NCBI GenBank assembly: GCA_964462595.1
Contig: CAYWXM010000058.1
Location: 1 to 64,000 of the forward strand
From: SURF-21 sp964462595
GTDB taxonomy: Bacteria > Actinomycetota > Geothermincolia > Geothermincolales > RBG-13-55-18
Direction: 5' to 3'
DNA: 64,000 nucleotides
This document shows positions 1 to 7,492 of this stretch, piece after piece; the stretch's first letter is position 1; every line of letters starts with the position of its first letter. A program made the translations under genes and the position numbers. Under the pieces are notes generated by a model that had not been told where the DNA came from, searched no databases, and was given only the letters and a program-made list of their open reading frames with translations.

Positions 1-636
1 TGCGTCTCTCACCACCAGGTCGCGGCCGGCCACGTCCTGCCATGTGAGTGCCCGCAGCTCACCAGGACGCAGGCCGCTGGAGAGCGCCACCAGGATCAAG
101 AGTGCGTCTTGACCCTCCGCTACCTCTATCATATTCACGGCCTCTTGCTGCGTCAGAAACTCCGCCTCTTTCGGCGGGGCTGGTACGCGGGAGATCGACG
201 CTGCCGGGGTGGTGGCGGTCAGCTCCCACGCTTGCGCCTGCCGGAAGACGGCGCGTATAACCGTAAGGGTCATGTTCGCCGTGCGCGGGCGGTCTTTCAA
301 GCCCTGGATGATCGCCTCTACATCCGTCGGCCTGATCTCCACCACGCGCCTGCGGCCTAGAGACGGCAGCACGTGGAGGCGCAGGAGTCTGGAATAGTCT
401 TCTATGGTCTTTGGTGACTTGCTGCCGTGCGCCTTCTCCAGCCACAGCCAGGCCAACTCTTCAAAGGTAAGGTTTGGCATATGGCCATCGCGCCAATCAA
501 GCATATCGCGCTCTACCTTTTTCGCGGCGGCTTTGGTGCGGAGGCCACGGCGCATATACTGTTTGCCGTGAGAGCTGACCTTGACGTCGTATACCTCTCG
601 GCCCGACTTGAGGGTGCGTTTGTATATATGCTGCAC
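1..636 (-). CDS. Tyrosine recombinase (integrase), 3' end cut by window edge
   Basis: An open frame of 212 codons runs from a GTG at 636 to the left edge without a stop, so the C-terminus is outside the window. Residues 1-45 look like an Arm-type DNA-binding region, about 55-145 like the SAM-like core-binding domain, and from about 155 like the catalytic domain. The box I motif SSGLRPGELRALTW (residues 186-199) carries the first catalytic arginine, Arg190. The later catalytic residues, including the tyrosine, are beyond the edge. A GGAAGGA stretch lies upstream of the GTG. It would excise and integrate the element that ends in the broken tRNA-Val gene at 4772-4808. It is divergent from the excisionase-like gene at 891. 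Confidence 0.88.
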   Translation of the reverse strand, partial: MQHIYKRTLKSGREVYDVKVSSHGKQYMRRGLRTKAAAKKVERDMLDWRDGHMPNLTFEELAWLWLEKAHGSKSPKTIEDYSRLLRLHVLPSLGRRRVVEIRPTDVEAIIQGLKDRPRTANMTLTVIRAVFRQAQAWELTATTPAASISRVPAPPKEAEFLTQQEAVNMIEVAEGQDALLILVALSSGLRPGELRALTWQDVAGRDLVVRDA

Positions 637-890
637 TTCTTACAATCCTTCCATTACTAACGTGCCTCATATCTAAAATACGCCAAAGGTCATGCTGCTG
701 CCACTACTACCACGGTATTAGTTTTTATCTATATAGTACCGTTTTCCAGAAATATTCCATAACAGCTTGACACGCACCAACTGTACGGTAAAATTATCTT
801 AACGGAATAAAAATTGAGTGCTGTGACCTTAACCCTAAAGGCCACCATCTAAGTGAGACACCTGCCGGGGAGATCGGTAGGTGTATTTTT
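637..890. promoter_or_regulatory. Divergent control region between integrase and element operon
   Basis: This AT-richer stretch separates the leftward integrase from the rightward replication genes. It holds the strong promoter at 767-794. The hexamer ACGGTA occurs near 714 and 785 on the plus strand and once inverted near 737. These copies could be half-sites for the XRE repressor encoded at 4228-4479, but this is only a guess from their spacing around the promoter. Confidence 0.4.
767..794 (+). promoter_or_regulatory. Sigma70-type promoter for the element operon
   Basis: A perfect -35 TTGACA at 767-772 is followed after 16 bases by TAAAAT at 789-794. Transcription would start near 801 and read into the excisionase-like gene at 891 and the tightly packed genes after it. 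It is one of the best consensus promoters in the window. Confidence 0.65.
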
Positions 891-1070
891 ATGCAAGGCT
901 CTCAACCTCAACTGCTCACCACCCGCGAGATCGCCGAACTGCTCCAGACGCGTGAGAGTCATATCCGCCAACTGGTGCGAGCGGGAAAAATCCCGGTGGT
1001 CAGGCTCGGCAGGCTGCTGCGTTTCGACGCTGCCGCAGTGCTCGCCAGGCTGGCGGGTGATCCCGAATGA
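891..1070 (+). CDS. Excisionase-like helix-turn-helix protein, 59 aa
   Basis: The protein is a single MerR/excisionase-type HTH domain: the motif LLTTREIAELLQTRESHIRQ is followed by IPVVRLGRLLRF, typical of short HTH_17 proteins. These bind DNA to direct excision or to control transcription. A weak GGTAGGTG ribosome site lies 8 bases before the ATG. The stop overlaps the next start (ATGA at 1067-1070), so it is translationally coupled to the DUF3631 gene. Its position beside the integrase supports a directionality-factor role, but a transcriptional regulator is equally possible. A second, diverged HTH protein of this type lies at 2581. Confidence 0.75.
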   Translation: MQGSQPQLLTTREIAELLQTRESHIRQLVRAGKIPVVRLGRLLRFDAAAVLARLAGDPE

Positions 1071-2584
1071 CCCACCTTGAGGATGCCGCGAAGAGAATCG
1101 GGGTAGTGCCTCCTGCCGATGTCGACGGCACCAGCTCACCCCCGCAGCCGGTGGAGGAAGAGGCCGACACGGGAGGCGGAGAAGAGACACCAAAGAAAAA
1201 GGCCAGGCGCTCTCAAGGCAAGGCGCTTAGACTCCCTGAACCGCAGGCGTGGCCGGAAGAGGTAGATGGTGCCGAGCTGCTGGACGGCCTGGCCGCAGCG
1301 GTCAGACGCTATGTATCCTGCGGTGAACACCAGCGTACCGCTGTAGCCTTATGGGTGATACACGCCTTCGCCATCGACGCCTTCCAGGTATCGCCAATTC
1401 TTTCGATCACCAGCGCTACAAAGCGTTGTGGCAAGAGCACGTTACTTGCAGTGCTATACAGCCTGGTATCTAAGCCCCTCATGGCAAGCAGCATTTCACC
1501 GGCTGTGCTGTTCCGCACCATCGAAATATACCAGCCGTGCCTATTGCTCGATGAGGCCGATACCCTCAATTTGGGGGATTACCACGACCTCCGCGGTATG
1601 CTCAACAGTGGCCACCTACGCAGCGGCGCGGTTGTCCTGCGTACAGTGGGCGATGACTATGAGCCGCGAGCATTTACCGTCTGGTGTCCAAAGGCCGTCG
1701 CCTGTATCGGCAACCTGCCCGACGTCCTGGTAGATCGGTCAGTGGTAATCGACCTGAAGCGCAAGGTATCAGGTGCGGGACCTGAGCGCTTGAGCTTGCC
1801 CGATCTGGCCGGCGGTGAAAATAACCACCTGCAAATGAAGGCGGCCCGCTGGAGCGCTGACAACCTGGATGTGCTACGCGCCTCCAGGCCGGATGTTCCT
1901 CCAGGCTTGAATGATCGAGAGGCCGACAACTGGCGGCCCCTCCTGGCCATCGCTGACCTTGCCGGCGGGGAGTGGCCGGAGAAGGCCAGGGAGGCAGCCA
2001 GGGTGTTAAGCGACGCTGTGGAGACTGCGGAAGAGATAAGCGTCAGCCTCCTGCGCGACCTGGCTGCTATCTTCGCGGAGATCGCCGACGGCTTTATGCC
2101 GACGCAGGACATACTTGACGAACTCCACGGCCTCGATGAGCGGCCCTGGTCGACCTGGAAGCGTGGTCAGCCCCTCAACGCGCACAACCTGGCGCGGCTG
2201 CTCAAGCCCTTCGGCCTCCACCCGGATCAAGTGCGGTATGGTAAAGACGTTGTGCGTGGTTATACCCCGGCCGATTTTGCTGAGGTCTTTAGAGTATACC
2301 TTCCACAGATCGTTACAACTGATTCGTATGTTACACCGCAGGTAGACGCTGACCAGCAACGTAACGCAAGCATCGAATGTAACGCTTTGTCAGAAAGGGT
2401 AGAGGTAGAGGCCACACAGCCGGAGCTTGTTATCACCTTCCCGGCCGGCAGCTTATCGCAGGCGCATGAGGAATACTTGCGCGGTCTATCTCGGGAATGG
2501 CAGGTATTCTTCCGCGATTGGGTTGAGTGGGAGGCTGCCGGCTTTGAAGGCGCGGGGCCGGTGCGGCCGGAGCAGGTGGCATGA
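1067..2584 (+). CDS. DUF3631-family P-loop ATPase of a mobile element, 505 aa
   Basis: The N-terminal 60 residues are polar and probably disordered. A P-loop NTPase core follows, with Walker A KRCGKST (Gly122, Lys123) and Walker B CLLLDEAD (Asp162, Glu163). The sequence around VRRYVSCGEHQRTAVALWVI and the later DRSVVIDLKRK match the DUF3631 family, which is found in actinobacterial prophages and integrative elements beside primase-like genes. The likely role is a replication helicase or initiator ATPase. The gene overlaps its neighbours on both sides by four bases (ATGA) or nearly so, which marks a coupled operon. The C-terminal part (about 380-505) has no recognised domain. Confidence 0.8.
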   Translation: MTHLEDAAKRIGVVPPADVDGTSSPPQPVEEEADTGGGEETPKKKARRSQGKALRLPEPQAWPEEVDGAELLDGLAAAVRRYVSCGEHQRTAVALWVIHAFAIDAFQVSPILSITSATKRCGKSTLLAVLYSLVSKPLMASSISPAVLFRTIEIYQPCLLLDEADTLNLGDYHDLRGMLNSGHLRSGAVVLRTVGDDYEPRAFTVWCPKAVACIGNLPDVLVDRSVVIDLKRKVSGAGPERLSLPDLAGGENNHLQMKAARWSADNLDVLRASRPDVPPGLNDREADNWRPLLAIADLAGGEWPEKAREAARVLSDAVETAEEISVSLLRDLAAIFAEIADGFMPTQDILDELHGLDERPWSTWKRGQPLNAHNLARLLKPFGLHPDQVRYGKDVVRGYTPADFAEVFRVYLPQIVTTDSYVTPQVDADQQRNASIECNALSERVEVEATQPELVITFPAGSLSQAHEEYLRGLSREWQVFFRDWVEWEAAGFEGAGPVRPEQVA

Positions 2585-2787
2585 TGAGCAAGGCAATAGC
2601 TCCCGGTGCCGTGCTGAACGTCAAAGACCTGGCCTCAAGGTGGCGCTGCTCACCGTCTGAGGTCTACAAATTGAAGGATGATCGGCACCTGCCATACTTC
2701 ATTGTCGGCACCAAAGGTGTGCGGTTCTACCTGGAAGACGTCATAGCCTATGAGCGCTCTACCTACCGCGCCGCCAGGTGGGGGTGA
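2581..2787 (+). CDS. Second excisionase-type HTH protein, 68 aa
   Basis: A short HTH_17-type protein: LNVKDLASRWRCSPSEVYKL forms the helix-turn-helix and LPYFIVGTKGVRFYLEDVIAYE is the usual wing and C-terminal strand. The start overlaps the stop of the DUF3631 gene; ATG occurs at both 2581 and 2584, so the exact first codon is uncertain. It could be the true excisionase with the gene at 891 as a regulator, or the reverse. Two such proteins in one small element suggest separate excision and transcription roles. Confidence 0.72.
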   Translation: MMSKAIAPGAVLNVKDLASRWRCSPSEVYKLKDDRHLPYFIVGTKGVRFYLEDVIAYERSTYRAARWG

Positions 2788-2791
2788 GAGC

Positions 2792-3433
2792 ATGACCCCG
2801 ATAGAAGAGATCAAGGCCAGGCTCTCCCTACAGGCAGCGCTTGAGCACTTCGGCGCTCACGTCCCTTACTGGCGGGATCGACCCTTCACCATTCCCTGTT
2901 TCCTTCCAGGCCATGAGGATAAGACCCCCTCCCTGACCGTATACCCCCGCGATGATCGCGCCTGGTGTTACGGCTGCAATCGGGGTGGCGACTTGTTAGA
3001 CATTACAGCGCTCATGCTCAATACCGATATACAGGGCGCGGTGGAATACTGGAGCCGGCGCTTTAACCTCTCGGCCTCCAGGCCCGATCCCGCTGCCGTC
3101 AAAGAGATGGAGGCGGCCAGGTTACAACGGCGCGTAAGGCAAGACGCCCACGCGCTGAGCCTTGCGGCTGAAAGGGATATACCATGCCCGCATGACCCCG
3201 GCCTTCTGGACATATACGATTACATCTTTGACTTGAAGGAAGAAATAGATGTATGCGGCGCAGACATAACCGATGAGCTTGAGCTAAGGGTTCACCTCGC
3301 GGCCCTGGAGGCGTGGCAGCGCCGTGCGCTGATGCTACTGGAAAGGCCCGATGTTTATACCATGTGGGGAATGTACTCCGCCATGAACGGCAGCGACCCA
3401 CGGGAAGTGTCATCGCCTGGTGTTATGGTATAA
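2792..3433 (+). CDS. CHC2 zinc-finger primase-like protein, 213 aa
   Basis: The N-terminal domain matches the DnaG-type CHC2 zinc finger: Cys36, His41, Cys59 and Cys62 in the context PCFLPGHEDKTPS and WCYGCNRGGDLLD. DNA primases use this module to recognise template. The rest (about 90-213) is helical and lacks a visible TOPRIM catalytic domain, so this may be a stand-alone finger that works with the DUF3631 ATPase. The ATG at 2792 follows a GGTGGGGGTGAGAG ribosome site and lies 4 bases after the previous stop; an upstream in-frame start at 2750 would overlap the HTH gene and is less likely. Confidence 0.78.
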   Translation: MTPIEEIKARLSLQAALEHFGAHVPYWRDRPFTIPCFLPGHEDKTPSLTVYPRDDRAWCYGCNRGGDLLDITALMLNTDIQGAVEYWSRRFNLSASRPDPAAVKEMEAARLQRRVRQDAHALSLAAERDIPCPHDPGLLDIYDYIFDLKEEIDVCGADITDELELRVHLAALEAWQRRALMLLERPDVYTMWGMYSAMNGSDPREVSSPGVMV

Positions 3434-3489
3434 GGTTATAAGTATACTTGCAGGTAACATAGAGTTAGATGATAGGAAGGTGATTCGAT

Positions 3490-3927
3490 ATGACCCCGCA
3501 GCCGCCGCACAGGTCTACCCAGCTCCCTGACACCATAGCCAGCGACCCGCGTAAGCTCAAGGCCGTTACCATGATCGGCCAGGGCGCTAGGCTATCTATG
3601 GACTGGGAAGAGATCGCACAGGAGATCGGCGTTACCAGGCGCACGTTATTCGAGTGGCGCAAGGCCGACGATTTCAAAGAGGCCGTGCTTATCCTGGCGC
3701 GTGAGTCCCTGGCTGACGCGGTGCCCGTGGCCTATGCCCGCCTTGAAGGCTGCCTGAGATCAGGAGACACCCGGAGCGCTTTGAGGGCGGGGGAGCTTAT
3801 CCTCCGTGCTAGTGGTGTCCTGGTGGATAGGGTAGAGACTCAGGCAACGTTTAACCCTTCCAGGCCGGACGCTAAGAGTATCCTTGAGAGTCTTCGCCAT
3901 GAGATCGAAGAGATGGAAGGCGCGTGA
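3490..3927 (+). CDS. Terminase small subunit-like protein, 145 aa
   Basis: Residues about 25-70 form an HTH (WEEIAQEIGVTRRTLFEWRK) as in the DNA-binding domain of phage terminase small subunits of the phBC6A51 type. A helical central part and an acidic C-terminus (ESLRHEIEEMEGA) that could oligomerise or contact a large subunit follow. An AGGAAGGTGATTCG ribosome site precedes the ATG. No terminase large subunit, capsid or tail gene lies in the visible part of the element. A small subunit without a large one is characteristic of phage satellites that redirect helper packaging. A plain HTH regulator is the main alternative. Confidence 0.6.
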   Translation: MTPQPPHRSTQLPDTIASDPRKLKAVTMIGQGARLSMDWEEIAQEIGVTRRTLFEWRKADDFKEAVLILARESLADAVPVAYARLEGCLRSGDTRSALRAGELILRASGVLVDRVETQATFNPSRPDAKSILESLRHEIEEMEGA

Positions 3928-4227
3928 GTATTGCCATATTACCCCAGCTTTACATAACGGAGATTATCGGACACCATAAAACGCGCTGACCTGCGGGGAT
4001 ATAAACAGCTTACCTTATCACACCTTGATTACGCCTTTGAACCCTACATATGGTGGTGCCCCTACCCCCTGGCGGCCTCTCTCGGCCCTCTCCTGCCCTG
4101 CCTGGAGGCGCGTATATATGGCAGCGTGGCCACCCCCCTACCCCCGGTGGCACCCCCCAGTGGAGATCGGGACGTGGGGCGCGAGGGCCGGGGGAGTGCG
4201 CTTGTTGTCCAGGGCACCAGGGTTGTG
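3928..4227. other. Gene-free C-rich stretch of the element with a direct repeat
   Basis: No convincing gene. The 11-mer CCCCTACCCCC occurs at 4059-4069 and again at 4135-4145, in a strongly C-rich segment whose other strand has runs of five or six G. A reading frame starting at the GTG that overlaps the previous stop ends after 21 codons, which could be a leftover of a large-subunit start but is too short to claim. It lies between convergent genes, so it could also hold terminator or packaging signals. Confidence 0.4.
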
Positions 4228-4479
4228 CTATACCTTCCGCCCGAAAGGTATCACTACCCTGTCCGTGAGGCCCCGGATAACCTCAATGCTGTAGAGGTCT
4301 TCAGGCGTCATGTCAAATAGCTCCGCCAGGGCGTTGATCTGGTCTAGCCTTGGCAGTATCTCCCCCGCCTCGATCCTCTCAATCAATTCGATGTTAAGAG
4401 TCTCACCAATATGGTGCGCGAGGTCCCCGCGGCCGAATTTAAAACCCTCCCTCAATTCCTTGATCCTGTTCCGATACAC
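4228..4479 (-). CDS. XRE-family HTH regulator, 83 aa
   Basis: A Cro/CI-type HTH spans residues about 5-62 (RIKELREGFKFGRGDLAHHI, then IERIEAGEILPRLDQINALA and ELFDMTPEDLY). The C-terminal 20 residues are not recognised. It starts with GTG at 4479, preceded by an AAAGGGG ribosome site. It is convergent with the element operon and lies next to the attachment end. The likely role is the repressor that keeps the element quiescent by acting on the promoter at 767; no operator was proven. Confidence 0.78.
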   Translation of the reverse strand: MYRNRIKELREGFKFGRGDLAHHIGETLNIELIERIEAGEILPRLDQINALAELFDMTPEDLYSIEVIRGLTDRVVIPFGRKV

Positions 4480-4771
4480 AATGCACCCCTTTCCCTATGT
4501 ACGCCTTCTCCCTCTCGGCTTACTGAGAGCGCTTCTAAGGCCCGATCTCCTATCGCCTATAGTCTCGGCCATCTCTCCAACTTGCCCCGCCACCCGCGCA
4601 ATATGTGTTGCCTCTCGCGGCTCCTGGTATGGCCGCCGTACTTCCGTGCTACAGATTTGCTACAACCTTAAATGTAAAATATGGAAACCGTGTAAATATG
4701 TTAAATGTATAAATGCTGGTCAGGGTGTTAATAACTCTTTGACCTGCAATGGTAAAATCGCAGGGCAATAA
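4480..4771. other. Upstream region of the XRE gene, no gene assigned
   Basis: The left part is GC-rich; the right part (about 4660-4771) is AT-rich and would hold the XRE promoter and the end of the element. A short minus-strand frame near 4497-4597 was considered and not accepted. The AT-rich end beside the broken tRNA gene fits an attachment-site arm region where integrase arm sites usually lie. Confidence 0.4.
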
Positions 4772-4808
4772 TTGTAAGGCAGGCGCTCTCCCGCTGAGCT
4801 AAACGCCC
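4772..4808 (-). pseudogene. 5' half of tRNA-Val(UAC), broken at the anticodon loop (attachment site)
   Basis: Read on the minus strand from 4808, the sequence gives a 7-base acceptor 5' strand (GGGCGTT), TA, the D-arm (GCTC, loop, GAGC), anticodon-stem 5' strand CCTGC and loop CTTACAA with anticodon TAC. The next bases should be GCAGG to close the stem but are TTATT, and no T-arm follows. The gene is therefore cut exactly after the anticodon loop. Element sequence lies on the 3' side and chromosomal sequence on the 5' side. This marks the right boundary of the integrated element; the matching other end lies left of the window. Confidence 0.75.
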
Positions 4809-5049
4809 TTACGGGCTCGCCCCGATGCTTTCCGCATACTGGACGATAACGTTCTGATTATCGGCTATCGGCGTCTTTCCGGCAACCGCCGCCACCGGGA
4901 ATGCCTCCCTTAACCGAGCCACCCGAAACGGCCAGGCATGGTATATGAGTATTTAATGTGCGCAAACAGGCTTTGGGCGACGACTTATGCATAAAAGTCT
5001 CCAGGCCACTGCTGGGGGAGTCCGCCTCAATCCGCCAGCTGCCCGTTTT
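4809..5049. other. Chromosomal flank next to the tRNA fragment, no gene seen
   Basis: This stretch holds the native upstream region of the tRNA-Val gene (minus strand) and the downstream end of the TPR gene at 5050-5763. I see no coding frame that resembles a known protein and no clear terminator. Confidence 0.4.
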
Positions 5050-5763
5050 TCATACTCCTCCGCCCTCATCCGTCTCCCCGGCAATATCCATGGCGGAGTT
5101 CAGGGTGGAGTTGATCAGCTCGACGATCACCTCGCCCTGCTCGTAGGTGTACTTGTCATCATACAGCCTTACCTGGTTATAGATGGCTTTCTCCATCAGG
5201 TAACCGAGCTGCGCCTCCCTGTCGCCCATTGCGGAGCAGGATGCAGACGCCGCCGCGAGCAGCGTATTGCGGCTCACGATCTCGGGCTCGTACTTCAAGG
5301 CTTCCTCGAACTCCTCCCTCGCCTCGGCGAAGCGTTTCTCCTCCAGGTACAGGTCTCCGAGGCTGTAATGAAGGTCGGCCGATTCCGGGTTGGCGGCGAT
5401 GCCCTGCCTGTTGAAAGCGATCGCCTCTTCCTTCTTTCCCAGTGTGTCCATGATCCCGACGCCCACGTAATACGCGCTGATATAGTTGGGATCCAGGAGG
5501 GCGATGAGCTCGAAATACGGGACCAGCTCCGCCTCCTGGGTGAAGCTGCCGTAATAGGCGTGATGCACCTCGTCGGCCTTTATATAAAATATGAAAGCCA
5601 CGTACTGCCTCGCTCCGCCCAGCAGATCGAGCAGGCTGGAGGCGGCGGGGAATTTTTCCGTCTGTGCCACATCCGTGCCTGCCGGCGTGCTATCGAGCCC
5701 CCATTGCAGTAACGCCGCCGCCAGCAGCATGATAACCAATACGAAAAGCACGGCTTTTTTCAC
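5050..5763 (-). CDS. Membrane-anchored TPR protein, 237 aa
   Basis: An N-terminal hydrophobic segment (residues 4-20, VLFVLVIMLLAAALLQW) anchors the protein, with the rest outside the membrane. At least two tetratricopeptide-like repeats are visible, around YISAYYVGVGIMDTLGKKEE and DLHYSLGDLYLEEKRFAEAR, which mediate protein contacts. It is the last gene of a four-gene operon (8182 to 5050) and overlaps the ABC permease stop by four bases. It probably acts with that transporter. The substrate cannot be told from sequence. Confidence 0.7.
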   Translation of the reverse strand: MKKAVLFVLVIMLLAAALLQWGLDSTPAGTDVAQTEKFPAASSLLDLLGGARQYVAFIFYIKADEVHHAYYGSFTQEAELVPYFELIALLDPNYISAYYVGVGIMDTLGKKEEAIAFNRQGIAANPESADLHYSLGDLYLEEKRFAEAREEFEEALKYEPEIVSRNTLLAAASASCSAMGDREAQLGYLMEKAIYNQVRLYDDKYTYEQGEVIVELINSTLNSAMDIAGETDEGGGV

Positions 5764-6539
5764 AGGTCCCTCCGGTAAAACAGGTAATTGCCCAGGAGTA
5801 GAAAGATGGCGGAAAAGGCCGCGGCCAGGCCGAAGAGAAGCAGCAACTCTAATGCCCCCACCGCGAAAGTCCTTTCGGAATGGGCGACGGTCTCATTGAT
5901 GTTCAACCTCTCCAGGTTGGGCAGGACGTAGTAAAACAATCCGGCCACCGCCCTGGAGAAGGGATTGTTCGCGGCATCGGTCATGGTGCGGTAGAGAAAG
6001 TCGCCCTTGACGTGGCACACGATGTAAAAAAGGCCTGCGAGCAGGATGCATACCAGGGGGCTGTAATAGACGGAGGCGAGCATGGCCACGGATATAAGGA
6101 CCATGGCCTCGAACAGTATGGTCAGCATCGCCTTGGCAAGCCCGGGATTGAAGAATCCGAACTTGATCCACACGAACACCAGGATGACCACGAAGGTGAC
6201 GAGCAGGGAAATCGCGGTGACCAGCACGATACCCATATACTTACCCAGGTAGTACTGCCAGCGGTGAACCGGCCTGGAGAGGGTATTGTAAAGGGTTCGC
6301 TTCTCGCGTTCCCTGGGGATGATGGTGGAGCCCAGGATAACGGCGAGGAGAAAAGCCATGATGCTGGTCAGGCCAAGGGCGGCTTCGCGCATGAGATCCA
6401 CCTGCACTCCTAGATCCGCGCTGGGCAGAAGCGGTATGAGCAGGATTATTATGAAAGTGAAGGCCAGGATGGCATAGAAGACCTTGCGGTGCAGCGCGTC
6501 CTGCACCACGCTCCAGGCAAAGGCTCCGAGCGCCCTCAT
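5760..6539 (-). CDS. ABC-2 type transporter permease, 259 aa
   Basis: A multi-spanning membrane protein with about six hydrophobic segments, including VFYAILAFTFIIILLIPLL and VLVTAISLLVTFVVILVFVW. The motif IIPREREKRTLYNTLSRPV after the second segment is typical of ABC-2/NatB-like permeases. The start is placed at ATG 6539 because it overlaps the ATPase stop (ATGA); an upstream in-frame ATG at 6554 lies inside the ATPase gene. It pairs with the ATPase encoded just upstream to form an exporter or membrane-maintenance ABC system. Confidence 0.82.
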   Translation of the reverse strand: MRALGAFAWSVVQDALHRKVFYAILAFTFIIILLIPLLPSADLGVQVDLMREAALGLTSIMAFLLAVILGSTIIPREREKRTLYNTLSRPVHRWQYYLGKYMGIVLVTAISLLVTFVVILVFVWIKFGFFNPGLAKAMLTILFEAMVLISVAMLASVYYSPLVCILLAGLFYIVCHVKGDFLYRTMTDAANNPFSRAVAGLFYYVLPNLERLNINETVAHSERTFAVGALELLLLFGLAAAFSAIFLLLGNYLFYRRDL

Positions 6540-7468
6540 TGCCCCGCCTCCCAACCCTCTCTGCCCACCTTGGCGACGAAATAATCCTCCAGGGTCATGT
6601 GGCGCTGCCTCACCTCGTGTATACGGGCCCCCCGCTCCATCAGAAACTCCAGGGTCGCGTTGAGGTCTTTCTTGGCTATTACCAGCCTGCTGCGCGAGGT
6701 ATCCTTCCAGGAAACCGAATCAGGCAGTCTTTCATCTCCTTCCGGCAGGGGCGCCTCGAGCTCTATCTCGATCTCCTCGCGCGACCTGAGCAGTTCGTCC
6801 AGCGCGCCGGAAGCGATGTTGCGCCCCTTGTGTATGATGGCGACCCAGTCGCAGACCTCCTCTATCTCCGAGAGCTGGTGCGAACTGAGCAGCACCGTGG
6901 TGCCTCCGTTCCTCAGGCCGATGAGCAGGTCACGCACCTGCACCTTGCCCAGTGGATCCAGGCCCGAGGAGGGCTCGTCGAGGATCAGCAACTCGGGCTC
7001 GGTCAAAAGGGCCTGGGCGAGCCCTATTCTCTGCAGCATCCCCTTCGAGCACCTTTCCATGGACAGGTCGGCTTCCTCCCCCATGCCGACGAGGTTGAGC
7101 ACGTATGAGGTCTTGGCTTTTACACTGGAAGGGTCCATTCCTGCCAGCTTCCCGTAAAAGGCCAGCAACTTGCGGGGGGAGAGGTAAAGGTCGAAGTACG
7201 GCTGCTCGGGAAGAAACCCCATGCGGCTGCGCGCCTTGACGTCCGAGGTCTCCTTGCCGAAGATCCATATCCTGCCGCCTTGCGGCCGTATAAGCCCCAT
7301 GATGCACTTCAGCGTGGTCGTCTTTCCCGCCCCGTTGGGACCCAGCAGCCCCGTTATGCTGCCCTTCGGTACCTCCATGTTCAAACCGGTGAGCGCGCTG
7401 CGAACCGGCTTGCGCCAGCCGGTCGAGTAAACCTTGAAAAGATCCTCGATGCGAAGGACCGCTTCCAT
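6536..7468 (-). CDS. ABC transporter ATP-binding protein, 310 aa
   Basis: All ABC signatures are present: Walker A GPNGAGKTTT (residues 43-52), signature CSKGMLQRIGLAQALL, Walker B LLILDEPSSGLDP and the switch histidine in LLSSHQLSEIEEVC. The C-terminal 80 residues are the extra domain seen in ABC-2 exporter ATPases. It energises the permease at 5760-6539. It follows the upstream exported protein (7493-8182) by 24 bases and is coupled to the permease, so the four genes form one operon. Substrate unknown. Confidence 0.88.
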   Translation of the reverse strand: MEAVLRIEDLFKVYSTGWRKPVRSALTGLNMEVPKGSITGLLGPNGAGKTTTLKCIMGLIRPQGGRIWIFGKETSDVKARSRMGFLPEQPYFDLYLSPRKLLAFYGKLAGMDPSSVKAKTSYVLNLVGMGEEADLSMERCSKGMLQRIGLAQALLTEPELLILDEPSSGLDPLGKVQVRDLLIGLRNGGTTVLLSSHQLSEIEEVCDWVAIIHKGRNIASGALDELLRSREEIEIELEAPLPEGDERLPDSVSWKDTSRSRLVIAKKDLNATLEFLMERGARIHEVRQRHMTLEDYFVAKVGREGWEAGQ

Positions 7469-7492
7469 ATCCCGATCACCTTTCTCTATAAC

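Noticed and set aside
59..445. Long minus-strand frame overlapping the integrase in a different frame
   Set aside because: The integrase frame on the same strand has clear domain motifs and runs to the window edge; this frame is Arg/Gly/Pro-rich without motifs.
4497..4597. Short minus-strand frame upstream of the XRE gene
   Set aside because: Only about 32 codons from a GTG, Arg-rich, no ribosome site, no similarity that I recognise.
4987..5712. Long plus-strand frame opposite the TPR gene
   Set aside because: It is the antisense shadow of a gene with clear TPR and membrane signals.
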